A stretch of DNA of 64,000 nt from Terriglobia bacterium (GCA_020072785.1 JAIQGG010000003.1:244678-308677); one strand, 5' to 3'; shown: positions 51,449 through 62,076, numbered from the stretch's first letter. The notes: generated from the sequence alone by a model not told the origin. A program made the numbers and translations.

Positions 51449-53782
51449 CTAGAAAATCTTTTCGCGGCGGCGCAGGTTGCCGAAGGTGCCGATGTTGGCG
51501 AGGATGAGCGCGACGCGGAACTGGTTCTCCGTGCGCACCTGGCCGAGGGCGATGCGGCGGTATTCCACGGCGATGCCGCAGCAGCTGCCGTTGAAGCTCA
51601 CCTGCATGATCTGATTCTGGAGGAAGCCGCGGGTGATGTCGTAGGTGAAGCCGCCGGCAGCATTGAAGCCGCGGCGGTTCATCTCGCCGTAGCCGAGAAG
51701 GGCGCGAATCTGATTGGAAAAGGGCTGGAGCAAGGGATTGGCCTGGACGCGGAAATGGGCCAGGGTGGCGGAAAAATTAGTGGAGGGGCGGATCTTGAGG
51801 AGCGAACCGATGACCGTGAGCTTACTCCGCTGGGTGTCGTATTCGAGGATGGACTCGGCGTCGTAGCGCCCGCCGGGGGTGATCTTGGCGTCGCTGACGA
51901 TGGGGGAGAAGTGGCGGGGGCCGTCGGCGAAGGCGAAGGGGGTGAGGGAATTGAGGGCCTGCAGGACGTTGCGCTGGCCGGGGACGATAGCGCCGCCGAA
52001 GGTGGGGTCGAAATAGTGCTTTTGCAGGACGCGCCAGGAAAGGAACTCTTCGGGCTGGCCGTCGCCGTCCTTGAGGAAGAGGCGCTGGGTTACGCCGTAC
52101 TCGACTTCACTGGTGTTGGTGAGAGTGGAGTCCTGATCGAAGCGGATGAAACGGCTAAAATCGCGGACGCCGGTGACGTAGCGGTAGATGATCCCGGGCT
52201 CGACGGTGTGTTTCCATTTGCGGCGCGAGGCGGGCCTGGCGAAGATCCTTTCGAAGGCGGGGGGGCGGAGGTCGAGGGTGAACTCGCCGGTATTGCGGGT
52301 GATGGATTGCGTGGAGAGAGCGCCCGCGGTGTCGAGAGAAGCGCCGTAGCGCGTGGCGCGGATGGCCGCAGTGGAGGTGAGGCCGAGCCAGGAGCCGAAA
52401 TGAAGGGGCAGGGTGACGCGCGGGGCGAACTCCGTGCGCTGCACGGCGGTGGGGGTGTCCAGGGTGGAGTCGGAGCGATGGACAGCGCCAGCCAGGGCGG
52501 AAAAGGCGAAATAGACAGGGAGATTTTTCCAGGGCGCCTGCTCGAGGGAACTGAAGCGGACCTCCGGGGCGCGGCGCAGGATGACGCTGGTTTCGGGCTG
52601 AATGGTGAGGTAGCTGCGGTCGTTGACGGCGGCGAAATTAAGGCTGAAGCCGCGGAAATTGTTGGTGAGGAAGCCGGAGCTGCGCACTTCGGAGTTGACG
52701 GCTTCGCCGAAACTGTCGGCGAAGGCGAGGCGGAAGGTGAGCGAGGAGATCTGGTTGATGTCGGCGACGGCGCGCCAGCCGCTGGGGAGGAGAGAGACGA
52801 ACTGAAACTCCTGCTGATGGCCGCCCTGGGGGTGGCGGACGCCAAATGAATCGGGCAGGCCGCGATCCACGACGCCGTAGTAGCTGTAGTGGAAGGAGGT
52901 GTTCTCCCAGGGCGTGGCGCGGAAGTCGGCGTTCTGGCTGAAGCCGCGGCGGCTCATGAACTGCGCGCCCAGGGTGGCATCCATCCACGGAACGGGGGCC
53001 CAGTAGAAGGCGTCGCCGAGGATAAAGCCCTTGCGCGAGCTGCTGCCGATGTCTGGAACGAGAAAGCCGGACTGGCGGACCTTGCGCCCGGCGGGCGCGC
53101 TGGCGTAGGGCAGCCAGACCAGGGGCACGCGAAAGAAGCGGAAATTGGCGTTGACCAGGGCCACGGACTTGCCCACGCGGATGCGAGCGTGCGGAGCATA
53201 GAACTGCCACTTGGGACGGGCGGGATCGCAGACAGTCACCCAGGCATGGCGCACGACGAAGAGATCGTTGTCCAGGCGCTCCACTTCGCGGGCTTCGAAA
53301 TAGAGGGGATTGTCGGAAATGAGCACGGCAGGGTTGGCGCGGCGCTCCATCTTGACGGTGCCGCGGACGTTGCGGAAGGTGCCGTGGCCAGTGCGCACGT
53401 TGTAATGGGCTTCGTCGCCTTCCAGGCGCTGGTTCCGGAACTCGAAGAGGACGTGCCCGCGGGCCAGGGCTTCGGAGGTGCGGGAGTTGAATTCGACGTG
53501 GTCGGCGCGCAAGCGCATGCCCTGGTAGGCGATCTGCACGTCGTCATCGGCGCTGAAGAGATCGCCCTGGCGGCGCTGCGGCCCGGCGGCGGAAAGCTCG
53601 ACGACCCCGCCTTTGCCCGCGGGCAGATGCACCTGCTGGCCGGCTTGGGAGGCGCGCGGCAGAAGAAGCGCGGCCAAAAGGAAGATGAGCAGCGCGCCCG
53701 CGGCGCGCCGCAAGGCCGCGTGGAGGGCAGTGCGCCGCGAAGCCGAAAGCCGTATATGCGGGTAAAGATTCACGCTCACCAT
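51449..53782 (-). CDS. lptD: LPS assembly outer-membrane protein LptD
   Basis: A 777-residue outer-membrane protein. After a signal region (GALLIFLLAALLLPRASQA) comes the periplasmic OstA-type jellyroll (DLFSADDDVQIAYQGMRLRA, LEGDEAHYNVRTGHGTFRNV), then a long beta-barrel that ends NQFRVALILANIGTFGNLRR with the final aromatic residue. A cysteine pair appears late (NGSCCGIAVEYRR), typical of LptD C-termini. It inserts lipopolysaccharide into the outer leaflet with LptE. This shows a diderm cell with LPS. Confidence 0.9.
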   Translation of the reverse strand: MVSVNLYPHIRLSASRRTALHAALRRAAGALLIFLLAALLLPRASQAGQQVHLPAGKGGVVELSAAGPQRRQGDLFSADDDVQIAYQGMRLRADHVEFNSRTSEALARGHVLFEFRNQRLEGDEAHYNVRTGHGTFRNVRGTVKMERRANPAVLISDNPLYFEAREVERLDNDLFVVRHAWVTVCDPARPKWQFYAPHARIRVGKSVALVNANFRFFRVPLVWLPYASAPAGRKVRQSGFLVPDIGSSSRKGFILGDAFYWAPVPWMDATLGAQFMSRRGFSQNADFRATPWENTSFHYSYYGVVDRGLPDSFGVRHPQGGHQQEFQFVSLLPSGWRAVADINQISSLTFRLAFADSFGEAVNSEVRSSGFLTNNFRGFSLNFAAVNDRSYLTIQPETSVILRRAPEVRFSSLEQAPWKNLPVYFAFSALAGAVHRSDSTLDTPTAVQRTEFAPRVTLPLHFGSWLGLTSTAAIRATRYGASLDTAGALSTQSITRNTGEFTLDLRPPAFERIFARPASRRKWKHTVEPGIIYRYVTGVRDFSRFIRFDQDSTLTNTSEVEYGVTQRLFLKDGDGQPEEFLSWRVLQKHYFDPTFGGAIVPGQRNVLQALNSLTPFAFADGPRHFSPIVSDAKITPGGRYDAESILEYDTQRSKLTVIGSLLKIRPSTNFSATLAHFRVQANPLLQPFSNQIRALLGYGEMNRRGFNAAGGFTYDITRGFLQNQIMQVSFNGSCCGIAVEYRRIALGQVRTENQFRVALILANIGTFGNLRRREKIF

Positions 53783-54104
53783 GGGCCTTCAAAAGGATCG
53801 AAGAGAGATTCCTCGCTGCGCACGGAATGACGGTGTTGGGCCGGACTTCCCGGGCATTTCTGAGATAGCTTCCAGTCAAAACAATCCGTTAGCCTAGCAC
53901 GCAGTGTGGAGGTTGTGTAGCGGGAGCGGAGGGCGAGGCAAAGATTGCCATGCGCGCAGTCGAAACGCGGGACGGGCGCCGCACGTCTTTCCTTACACGG
54001 GGACACACCGCATTTCCAGAAACAAAGGATGCAGCGCGAAGGGCAGAGGCGGTATGATTTTGACCTTTGCGCCGCACACCCGCAAAGACCAGGGAGAAAA
54101 GACC
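53783..54104. other. Divergent intergenic region between lptD and the VPS10-like gene
   Basis: 322 bases, with the ribosome site AGGGAGAAAAGACC at its right end. No further gene or repeat found. Confidence 0.55.
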
Positions 54105-57100
54105 ATGAATCGTAAATCGCACGGCCCGAGAGCACTCTTCGCCATGCTGTTCTGCCTGCTGCTGGCCGCCGCCGCAGGAGCGGCGCCGGGAGGCGACCAG
54201 GCGAATCCCGCGGACAAGTTGAAGAATCTGGAATTCCGAGAGCTGGGGCCCGCGGTAATGGGCGGGCGGGTGGACGACTTTGCGGTGGTGGAGAGCAATC
54301 CGAATATCGTGTATGCGGGGCTGGCCTCGGGCGGAGTGTGGAAGACCACGAACAGCGGGACGACCTGGGAACCGGTGTTCGACAAGGAAGAAGTGTCGAC
54401 GATCGGGGACGTGGCCGTTGCACCGTCCGACCCGTCAATCGTGTGGGCGGGGACGGGGGAGGCGAACAACCGGCAGAGCTCGTCGTGGGGCGACGGGATC
54501 TACAAGTCGCTGGACGGCGGGAAGACCTGGCAGAAGATGGGGCTGGAGGCGACGCAGCACATCGGGCGGATCGTGATCCATCCGAAAAATCCGGATGTGG
54601 TGTACGTAGCGGCGCTGGGGCAGCTATGGGGCCCGAACGCGGAGCGCGGGGTATACAAGACGACGGACGGCGGGAAGACGTGGGCGCAGGTGCTGAAGAT
54701 CAACGAGGACACCGGGGTGTCGGACATCGCGCTGGATCCGGAAAGCCCGGAGACGCTGTATGCGGCGGCCTACGAGAGGCGGCGGACGGTGTACGGGTTC
54801 AACGGCGGGGGAACGAGCGGGGCGATCTACAAGACCAGCGACGGGGGAGCCAGCTGGAAGAAGCTGACAAAGGGCCTGCCGTATGAGAACGGCGGAGAGG
54901 TGGGGCGAATCGGGCTGGACATCTACCGCAAGAATTCCAACATCGTGTACGCGCTGGTGCAGCACGAGAAAGGCGGGGTGTTCCGCAGCGAGGACAAGGG
55001 CGAGACGTGGAAGAAGATGGGCGACACGGACCCGCGGCCCTCCTACTACAGCCAGATCCGCATCGATCCGACGAACGACCTGCGCCTCTGGGTGCTGGGC
55101 GCGAACATGTACTACTCGGAGGACGGCGGAAAGACGTTCACGACGCAGCGGGTGAAGAGCATCCATGGGGACTTTCACGCCATGTGGATCGATCCCGCGG
55201 ACGCGAATCACATGATCACCGGGTCGGACGGGGGAATTCACTGGAGCTACGACGCGGGCAAGAACTGGGACTTCGTGAACACCATCGCCATCGGGCAATT
55301 CTACGAAGTGGGCTACGACCTGCAGAAGCCGTACCACATCTGCGGCGGGCTGCAGGACAACGGAGCGTGGTGCGGGCCGAGCAATTCGCTGACGCGCGAA
55401 GGCATCATCAACGCCGACTGGATGGTGTTACCGAGCGGCGACGGCTTCTACGTGCAGCCGGACCCGGTGGATCCCGCGACCGTGTATTACGAATCGCAGG
55501 ACGGGGAGCTGTCGCGCTTCGACCTGCGCACGATGCAGCACCGCAAGGTCATGCCGGAGGCGAAGGAAGACGAGGCGCACTACCGCTTTCAGTGGAATTC
55601 GCCGGTGGCCATTTCCGCGCACGACCACAATACGATCTATTACGGCGGAAACTTTTTCTTCAAATCCACGGACCGCGGAGACAGCTGGACGCGGCTGGGC
55701 GGCGACCTGACCACCGGGGTGGAGCGCAATAAGCTGGCGATCCTGGGCAAGGTGCCGGACAAGGAGACGCTCTCGCGGCATGACGGGGTGGAGCACTACC
55801 CGTGCATCACGACGATCAGCGAATCGCCACGGACGCCCAACGTGCTGTGGGCGGGGACGGACGACGGAAACCTGCAGGTAACGCGGGATGGCGGGAAGAG
55901 CTGGAAGAACGTGGCCGGGAAAGTGCCCGGGCTGCCCAAGGGAACGTACGTGAGCCGGGTGGCGGCGTCGAAATACGCGGAAGGCACGGCGTACGCGGCG
56001 TTCGACGGACACCGCAGCAACGACTACAGCGTGTACCTCTTTATGACCACGGATTACGGGGAGAACTGGAAGGCGATCCGCACGGGGATACCGAACTCCG
56101 CCGGGTCGGTGCACGTGGTGCGGGAGCATCCGCGGAACCAGAATCTGCTTTTTGCGGGAACGGAGTTCGGGCTGTGGGTTTCCTGGGACCGCGGGGGGAA
56201 CTGGACGGTGCTGAAGAATAATTTTCCGACGGTGCCGGTGGACGACATCGCCATTCAGCCGCAGGAAAACGACCTGATCCTGGGAACGCACGGGAGATCG
56301 ATCTGGATCTTCGACGACCTGACGCCGATCGAGAAGCTGAACACAGAGGTGCTGGCGTCAGACCTGACGTTCTTTGCGGTGCGCCCGGCAACGAGCTTTC
56401 GCCAGCGGCAGCGGCGCTGGAGCGCGGGACAGAAGATGTTCACGGCGAAAAATCCTCCGTATGGAGCGGTACTGAACTACTACCTGAAAGAGGCGGTGGC
56501 GCCCGAGCCGGCGAAGCCCGGCGCGGACGACAAAGACAAGGCGGCCGCTGCGGCGAAAAAAGAAGGCAAGGTAAAGATCACCGTGCTGGACAAGGACGGC
56601 AAGGTGGTGCGGGAGATGGAGGGTCCGGGCGCAGCGGGAGTAAACCGCACCAACTGGGACCTGCGCTGGAATGCAACGACGGAGCCGAGGCCGGAAGAGC
56701 TGGAAGCCATCGCCGGGGGGTGGTCGGCCGGGCCGCGGGGCCCGCTGGCCGAGCCGGGTGAATACACGGTGAAGATCAAGGCCGGGGCCAAGGAAGCGGA
56801 GCAGAAGGTAGTGGTCGAAGAGGATCCGCGGGTGCAGATCGCGCCGGGGGAGCGCGCGGCGCGGCGTGAGGCGATCAGCAAGCTTTACGAAATTGCGAAA
56901 ATCGCAGGGAAGGACCGCCAAACTATCTCCGGTTTAAAGGACGCGCTGACAGCCGCTCGCGAGCAATGGAAGAAGGAGGCCGCGAAGGCCGGGGGACTGA
57001 AGATCCCGGAGGAGATCCAGAAAGCCGCGGAGGAGCTGCAGAAGAAGGTGGACGCGGTGGCGGAGAAGTACCTGCGGCCACGCGAGGCCCTGGGCAGCGC

Positions 57101-57383
57101 GGGACCGCCGCTGGAGTGGAAGCCGGATCCGCTGCCGAATCGCGTGCAGGAACTGCTGGCGGCGCTGGACAGCTACACGGCGGTACCCGGGGGGCAGCAG
57201 AAGGAGCAGATGGCGGAGCTGGGGCCGCTGGTGACGGAGGCTTCGGCGCAGGTGAAGAAGCTGGCGGAAGAAGATCTGCCGGCGCTGAACAAGAGGATGA
57301 ACGACGCGGGGATTCCGCACATCGTGCCTGCAGCGGTGGCGCCGCCGGCGCCGGGCGGGGACGAAGAGGAGCCGGAGCGGTAG
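54105..57383 (+). CDS. Secreted VPS10/sortilin-like multi-propeller protein
   Basis: A 1092-residue exported protein, read from ATG 54105 (AGGGAG before it; the frame is open further back). A signal peptide (ALFAMLFCLLLAAAAGAAPG) is followed by many Asp-box blades: VWKTTNSGTTWEPVF, IYKSLDGGKTWQKMG, VYKTTDGGKTWAQVL, VFRSEDKGETWKKMG, FFKSTDRGDSWTRLGG. This matches the large glycosyl-hydrolase-like/sortilin-type propellers common in acidobacteria. The last 200 residues form a helical, alanine/lysine-rich tail. A catalytic function has not been established for the family; a role in extracellular polymer binding is suggested. Confidence 0.85.
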   Translation: MNRKSHGPRALFAMLFCLLLAAAAGAAPGGDQANPADKLKNLEFRELGPAVMGGRVDDFAVVESNPNIVYAGLASGGVWKTTNSGTTWEPVFDKEEVSTIGDVAVAPSDPSIVWAGTGEANNRQSSSWGDGIYKSLDGGKTWQKMGLEATQHIGRIVIHPKNPDVVYVAALGQLWGPNAERGVYKTTDGGKTWAQVLKINEDTGVSDIALDPESPETLYAAAYERRRTVYGFNGGGTSGAIYKTSDGGASWKKLTKGLPYENGGEVGRIGLDIYRKNSNIVYALVQHEKGGVFRSEDKGETWKKMGDTDPRPSYYSQIRIDPTNDLRLWVLGANMYYSEDGGKTFTTQRVKSIHGDFHAMWIDPADANHMITGSDGGIHWSYDAGKNWDFVNTIAIGQFYEVGYDLQKPYHICGGLQDNGAWCGPSNSLTREGIINADWMVLPSGDGFYVQPDPVDPATVYYESQDGELSRFDLRTMQHRKVMPEAKEDEAHYRFQWNSPVAISAHDHNTIYYGGNFFFKSTDRGDSWTRLGGDLTTGVERNKLAILGKVPDKETLSRHDGVEHYPCITTISESPRTPNVLWAGTDDGNLQVTRDGGKSWKNVAGKVPGLPKGTYVSRVAASKYAEGTAYAAFDGHRSNDYSVYLFMTTDYGENWKAIRTGIPNSAGSVHVVREHPRNQNLLFAGTEFGLWVSWDRGGNWTVLKNNFPTVPVDDIAIQPQENDLILGTHGRSIWIFDDLTPIEKLNTEVLASDLTFFAVRPATSFRQRQRRWSAGQKMFTAKNPPYGAVLNYYLKEAVAPEPAKPGADDKDKAAAAAKKEGKVKITVLDKDGKVVREMEGPGAAGVNRTNWDLRWNATTEPRPEELEAIAGGWSAGPRGPLAEPGEYTVKIKAGAKEAEQKVVVEEDPRVQIAPGERAARREAISKLYEIAKIAGKDRQTISGLKDALTAAREQWKKEAAKAGGLKIPEEIQKAAEELQKKVDAVAEKYLRPREALGSAGPPLEWKPDPLPNRVQELLAALDSYTAVPGGQQKEQMAELGPLVTEASAQVKKLAEEDLPALNKRMNDAGIPHIVPAAVAPPAPGGDEEEPER

Positions 57384-57632
57384 GAAGCACGGCTGAAGAG
57401 TCTCTGTGGCAGCTTCCGGTTGCCTGCGGTAACGCTACCTTCAGGCGGACAGAGAACTGACAGGATGATGCCGGGCTGAACTCCGGCGCTACAGGAAAAA
57501 CGACATTTTCTGGCGAGGCGCGTCTAAGGAAGACAACGAAGGGTGTGTCCGGGGGCCTGGCGGAACGCTGAAGTTTGCGGCCCGGCAAGAATCCAGTTTC
57601 CACGATTGCAAACAGCGACAGAGGAGAGACGC

Positions 57633-60600
57633 ATGAACGCGAAGCATGTGAAGCGGCACCGTGTGGCCGGGTGGGTGGTCGCGGGGATGATGATTCTGGG
57701 GGGATTTGCGGCGCGCAGCATGGCGCAGCCGGCGGGCAGCGCGGCCCAGGCGAAGGACGAGAAGAAGGAGGAAAAGAAGGACGAGAAGAAGGGGCTGCCG
57801 CTGAAATCCGCGCGCAAGATCGAGTTCACGACCGACGAGGGGACCTGGCTCTCGCTGGACGCCGCGCCGGACGGCAAGACCATCGTCTTCGAGCTGCTGG
57901 GGGACATCTACACGCTGCCGGTGGAGGGCGGGCAGGCGAAGCTCATCTCCGGGGGCATGGCGTTCGACAGCCAGCCGAAATTCTCACCGGACGGAAAATG
58001 GATCGCGTTTCTCAGCGACCGCGAGGGCAGCGAAAATATCTGGATCATGAAGGCGGATGGGAGCGACGCGAAGCAGATCTCCAAGGACCCCAACAATGAA
58101 TTCGCTTCGCCGAGCTGGTCGCCGGACGGGCAATACATTTTTGTGTCCAAGGCCGGCTTTGGGATCACCACGTTCGAAATCTGGATGTACCACATCCAGG
58201 GCGGCACGGGGGTGCAGATCACCAAGGCCAAGACGGCGCCGAACACGCCGCGGAAGGAGCGGAACAATGCCATCGGCGTGGTGGCTTCGCCGGACGGGCG
58301 CTATCTCTATTACGCAGTGCGCAAGGGCGGCTTCGAGTACAACGCGCAGTTTCCGCTGTGGCAGATCGCGCGGCGCGACCGGCGGACCGGCGATGAGGAC
58401 GTCCTGGTGCAGCAGATCGAGAGCAGCTTCCGCCCGGTGCTTTCGCCGGACGGCACGCAACTGCTCTACGTGACGCGGTACGAGACCGAGAGCGGGCTGC
58501 GGCTGCGCAATCTGCAGAGCGGGGAGGACCGCTGGGTGCGCTATCCGGTGACGCGCGACGATCAGGAATCGCGCTTCACACGCGACCTTTTCCCCGGCTA
58601 TGCCTTCCTGCCCGGAGGCAAGGAGATCGTCTACAACCAGGACGGCAAGATCCGGCGCCTCGATCTGGCCACGGGCAAGGACACGGTGATTCCCTTCACC
58701 GCGCAGGTTTCGCAGGAACTGGGGCCGAAGCTGGATTTCCCGCAACGCGTCGAGCAAGGCCCGGTGAAAGTGCGGCTGATCCAGGATGCCAATCAGTCCC
58801 CGGACGGCAAGAGGCTGGCCTTCTCGGCGATGACGCACCTGTACGTGATGGACATCCCGGGCGGAAAGGCGCAACGCTTGACGAGCGGCAACGCGCGCGA
58901 ATTCCAGCCCACCTGGTCGCCGGACGGAAAATCGATCGCCTATGTAACCTGGTCGGCTGCGGGCGGGGAGATCTGGAAAGTGCCGGCCACCGGGGGCACA
59001 CCGCAGCAGCTCACCCAAGTGCCCGCGTTCTACAGTGATCCGGCGTGGTCGCCGGACGGAACGCGCATCGTGGCCATTCGCGGCAATGCCTATGACCGGG
59101 AGAACCGGGATTTCGACGAAGGGCAGACGCGGAACGCCGACCTCGTGTGGATTCCTGCCGAGGGCGGAGCCACGAACCTGATCCTGCCGGCGCGCGGCGC
59201 AGGCAGGCCGCACTTCACCCACGAGAAAGACCGCATCTACGTCAACACGCCGCAGGGGCTGATTTCCCTGCGGTATGACGGGACGGACCGGCGCACGCTG
59301 CTCCTGGTGAAAGGGCAGGGACTGTATCACTTTGAAGAACCGATCCCCGCGGACGACGTTCTTGCCAGCCCGGACGGCAACTGGGTGCTGGCCCACGTCA
59401 TGAACCAGCTCTATCTGGTGGCCATGCCCATCGTGGGCGGAGAGGTCCCGACGGTGCTGGTGACCGGCGCTTCGGTGCCGACGAAGCGCCTGACGGACAT
59501 CGGCGCGGACTATTTCGGCTGGGCCGACGACGGCAAGACCATTACCTGGGCCGTCGGCGCAAGCTTTTTCCGGCAGCCGCTGAGCGCCATCTCGTTTGAG
59601 GCACCCAAGGAAGACAAGAAGGACGGCGACAAGAAAGAGGAAAGCAAGAAGGACGAAGCCGCGGAAAAGAAGCCCGAGAAGTTCAAGGAGCAGGACAAGA
59701 GCGTGGAAGAGATGGCCGTGGTTCTGGAAGTGCCGCGCAAGACGCCCCAGGGCACGGTGGTGCTGCGCGGAGCCACGGTGGTGACGATGAAGGGCGACGA
59801 GGTGTTGAAGAACGCGGACATCGTCGTAGAAAACAACCGCATTACCCGCGTGGGGGCCCGCGGCAGCGCGCCCGCGGGGGCCAAGGTGTTCGATGTCCGC
59901 GGGAAGACCATCGTGCCGGGCTTCATCGACACCCACGCGCACTGGACGGAAATCCGCCGCGGCATTCTGGACACGCAGAACTGGGCCTTTCTGGCCAATC
60001 TGGCCTATGGGGTAACGTCCGGGCTGGACGTGCAGACCATGACGAACGACATGTTCGCGTATGAAGACCTGGTGGACAGCGGGGAGATCCTGGGATTGCG
60101 CGCGTTTTCAACCGGGCCGGGCGTTTTCTCCGACAACAACTTCCAGTCGGAAGAGGAAGTGAAGGGCGTGCTGACCAAGTACCGGAAGTATTACGGCACG
60201 CACAACATCAAGAGCTACATCGTGGGCAACCGCAAGCAGCGGCAGTACATGGTGCAGGCGGCGAAGGAGCTGGAGATGATGCCGACGACGGAGGGGGGGC
60301 TGGACCTGAAGCTGGACCTGACGCACGTGCTGGACGGCTTCCACGGCAACGAGCACACCCTGCCCATCACTCCGCTCTACAAGGACGTGATCCAATTGTT
60401 CGCGCAGTCGGGAATCGCGGAGACGCCGACGCTGATCGTGAATTACGGGGGGCCGTTCGGGGAGAACTACTGGTACGAGAACAGCGAGGTGCACGACAAC
60501 GCCAAGCTGAATCACTTCACGCCGCACCGCATCCTGGACGAGAAGACGAAGCGGCGGGAGGGGTGGTTCCGCAAGGACGAATACGCCTTTCCGAAGCTGG

Positions 60601-61022
60601 CGGCGCAGGTGACGAAGCTGGCGCGGGCCGGCGGACTGATCGGGGTGGGCAGCCACGGGCAGCTGCAGGGCCTGGGCTACCACTGGGAGATGTGGATGCT
60701 GGCGAGCGGGGGGATGACGCCGCTGGAAGTGCTGCGCTGCGCCACGTTGAACGGGGCGCAAATCATCGGGCGACCGCAGGACCTGGGGTCGATCGAGCCG
60801 GGCAAGCTGGCCGACCTGGTGATCCTGGACAAGAACCCGCTCGAGGACATCCACAACACGAACACGATTCACTGGGTGATGAAGAACGGCGAGCTCTTCG
60901 AAGGCGACACGCTGGACCAGGTGTGGCCAGAGCAGAAGAAGCTGGAACCGCTGTATTTCTGGAACTACGACCAGCCCAAAGCGGGAGAGCCGCTGAGCTA
61001 CGGGAAGATGGTGCAGCCATAG
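57633..61022 (+). CDS. Exported amidohydrolase with N-terminal TolB-type propeller
   Basis: A 1129-residue protein starting at ATG 57633 after GAGGAGAG. A signal peptide (HRVAGWVVAGMMILGGFAAR) precedes a propeller with repeated FSPDGKWIAFLSDR, PTWSPDGKSIAYVTWS and PAWSPDGTRIVAIRG blocks (about residues 50-680). The C-terminal 380 residues are an amidohydrolase: GFIDTHAHWTEIRRG supplies the HxH metal pair, LIGVGSHGQLQGLGYHWEMW a later metal region, and GQ/RPQDLGSIEPGKLADLVI the family end. A Lys/Glu-rich linker joins them. It probably degrades peptides or cyclic amides in the periplasm. A 250-base gap separates it from the VPS10-like gene. Confidence 0.88.
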   Translation: MNAKHVKRHRVAGWVVAGMMILGGFAARSMAQPAGSAAQAKDEKKEEKKDEKKGLPLKSARKIEFTTDEGTWLSLDAAPDGKTIVFELLGDIYTLPVEGGQAKLISGGMAFDSQPKFSPDGKWIAFLSDREGSENIWIMKADGSDAKQISKDPNNEFASPSWSPDGQYIFVSKAGFGITTFEIWMYHIQGGTGVQITKAKTAPNTPRKERNNAIGVVASPDGRYLYYAVRKGGFEYNAQFPLWQIARRDRRTGDEDVLVQQIESSFRPVLSPDGTQLLYVTRYETESGLRLRNLQSGEDRWVRYPVTRDDQESRFTRDLFPGYAFLPGGKEIVYNQDGKIRRLDLATGKDTVIPFTAQVSQELGPKLDFPQRVEQGPVKVRLIQDANQSPDGKRLAFSAMTHLYVMDIPGGKAQRLTSGNAREFQPTWSPDGKSIAYVTWSAAGGEIWKVPATGGTPQQLTQVPAFYSDPAWSPDGTRIVAIRGNAYDRENRDFDEGQTRNADLVWIPAEGGATNLILPARGAGRPHFTHEKDRIYVNTPQGLISLRYDGTDRRTLLLVKGQGLYHFEEPIPADDVLASPDGNWVLAHVMNQLYLVAMPIVGGEVPTVLVTGASVPTKRLTDIGADYFGWADDGKTITWAVGASFFRQPLSAISFEAPKEDKKDGDKKEESKKDEAAEKKPEKFKEQDKSVEEMAVVLEVPRKTPQGTVVLRGATVVTMKGDEVLKNADIVVENNRITRVGARGSAPAGAKVFDVRGKTIVPGFIDTHAHWTEIRRGILDTQNWAFLANLAYGVTSGLDVQTMTNDMFAYEDLVDSGEILGLRAFSTGPGVFSDNNFQSEEEVKGVLTKYRKYYGTHNIKSYIVGNRKQRQYMVQAAKELEMMPTTEGGLDLKLDLTHVLDGFHGNEHTLPITPLYKDVIQLFAQSGIAETPTLIVNYGGPFGENYWYENSEVHDNAKLNHFTPHRILDEKTKRREGWFRKDEYAFPKLAAQVTKLARAGGLIGVGSHGQLQGLGYHWEMWMLASGGMTPLEVLRCATLNGAQIIGRPQDLGSIEPGKLADLVILDKNPLEDIHNTNTIHWVMKNGELFEGDTLDQVWPEQKKLEPLYFWNYDQPKAGEPLSYGKMVQP

Positions 61023-61065
61023 GCGGCGTCATTCGGGATGTGTGACTGGTGAGTGGTGTTTTTTG

Positions 61066-61092
61066 GGGCGTCCCGATCGGAACGGGACGCCC
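61066..61092. terminator. Hairpin between convergent genes
   Basis: GGGCGTCCCG (61066-61075) pairs with CGGGACGCCC (61083-61092). It lies between the amidohydrolase stop and the end of the epimerase gene. Only short A/T tracts flank it, so termination strength is uncertain. Confidence 0.55.
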
Positions 61093-61125
61093 TAATTATT
61101 GGGGGCCACCTGGCTGCGGGTGCAG

Positions 61126-62076
61126 TTATTTCTCGGCGGCTTTGGCCTGGACGCCGCGATACCAGGCGTAGGTGCGGCGCAGTCCTTCCTCGAAGTGGAC
61201 CTGGGGGTCGTAGGCGAGGAGCTCGCGGCTCAGGGTGATGTCGGCCTGGGAATCGCGGATGTCGCCCTCGCGCGGGGGGTCGTATTTGGCATCGAGGGGC
61301 TTGCCGGCAATCTGGCCGAGGAGCTGCAGGGTCTGATTCAGGGTGTAGCGCTCACCCATCCCCACATTGAGAACTTTTCCGGAAACGCCGGGGGCTTCGC
61401 AGGCCAGGAGATTGGCCTGCACCACGTTATCCACGTAGGTGAAATCGCGGGACTGCTCACCATCGCCAAATACGGTGGGCTGCGTGCCGTCGAGGCAGCA
61501 GGTGATGAATTTGGAAAGCACGCCGGAATAGGGCGAGCTGGGATCCTGGCGGGGGCCGAAGACGTTGAAGTAGCGCAGGGAAACATTTTCGAGGGCGTAG
61601 CAGCGGCCGAAGACCTGGGCGTAGAGCTCGCCGACGTACTTGGAAACGCCGTAGGGAGAGATGGGTACGGGGGACATGTTCTCGCGCTTGGGCAACTCGG
61701 GAGTTTCGCCGTAGGCCGAGGAGGAAGCGGCGAAGACGAGGCGTTTGACTTTGGCGTCGCGCGCGGCCACCAGAACATTCAGCGTTCCGTCGATATTGAC
61801 GCGGTTGGTCTCCAGGGGGTCCTTCACGGAGCGGGGCACCGAGGTGCGCGCCGCGAGGTGCAGGACGTAATCGGCCTCGTGCATGGCGCGGCGCACGGCC
61901 TCCAGGTCGGTGATGCTGGCCTTCATGAAGGTGATCTTGCTGCGGACGTCAGCGAGGTTTTCTTCCTTGCCGGCGGACAGGTCGTCCAGGACCACGACGC
62001 TGTGTCCGCGGCGGACGAGTTCGTCCACGGTGTTCGAGCCGATAAAACCGGCGCCGCCCGTCACCAGGTAGCGCAT
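61126..62076 (-). CDS. NAD-dependent nucleotide-sugar epimerase (GalE/WbpP-like)
   Basis: A 316-residue extended short-chain dehydrogenase with AAGGAGG before ATG 62076. The NAD site is MRYLVTGGAGFIGSNTVDEL, the catalytic tyrosine-lysine pair is in PISPYGVSKYVGELYAQ, and SSSAYGETPELPKRE and RYFNVFGPRQDPSSPYSGVL mark the UDP-GlcNAc/UDP-glucose 4-epimerase group. It supplies a nucleotide sugar for envelope polysaccharide. The following window end carries gmhA and a UDP-sugar dehydrogenase, so this is an envelope-sugar neighbourhood. Confidence 0.88.
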   Translation of the reverse strand: MRYLVTGGAGFIGSNTVDELVRRGHSVVVLDDLSAGKEENLADVRSKITFMKASITDLEAVRRAMHEADYVLHLAARTSVPRSVKDPLETNRVNIDGTLNVLVAARDAKVKRLVFAASSSAYGETPELPKRENMSPVPISPYGVSKYVGELYAQVFGRCYALENVSLRYFNVFGPRQDPSSPYSGVLSKFITCCLDGTQPTVFGDGEQSRDFTYVDNVVQANLLACEAPGVSGKVLNVGMGERYTLNQTLQLLGQIAGKPLDAKYDPPREGDIRDSQADITLSRELLAYDPQVHFEEGLRRTYAWYRGVQAKAAEK

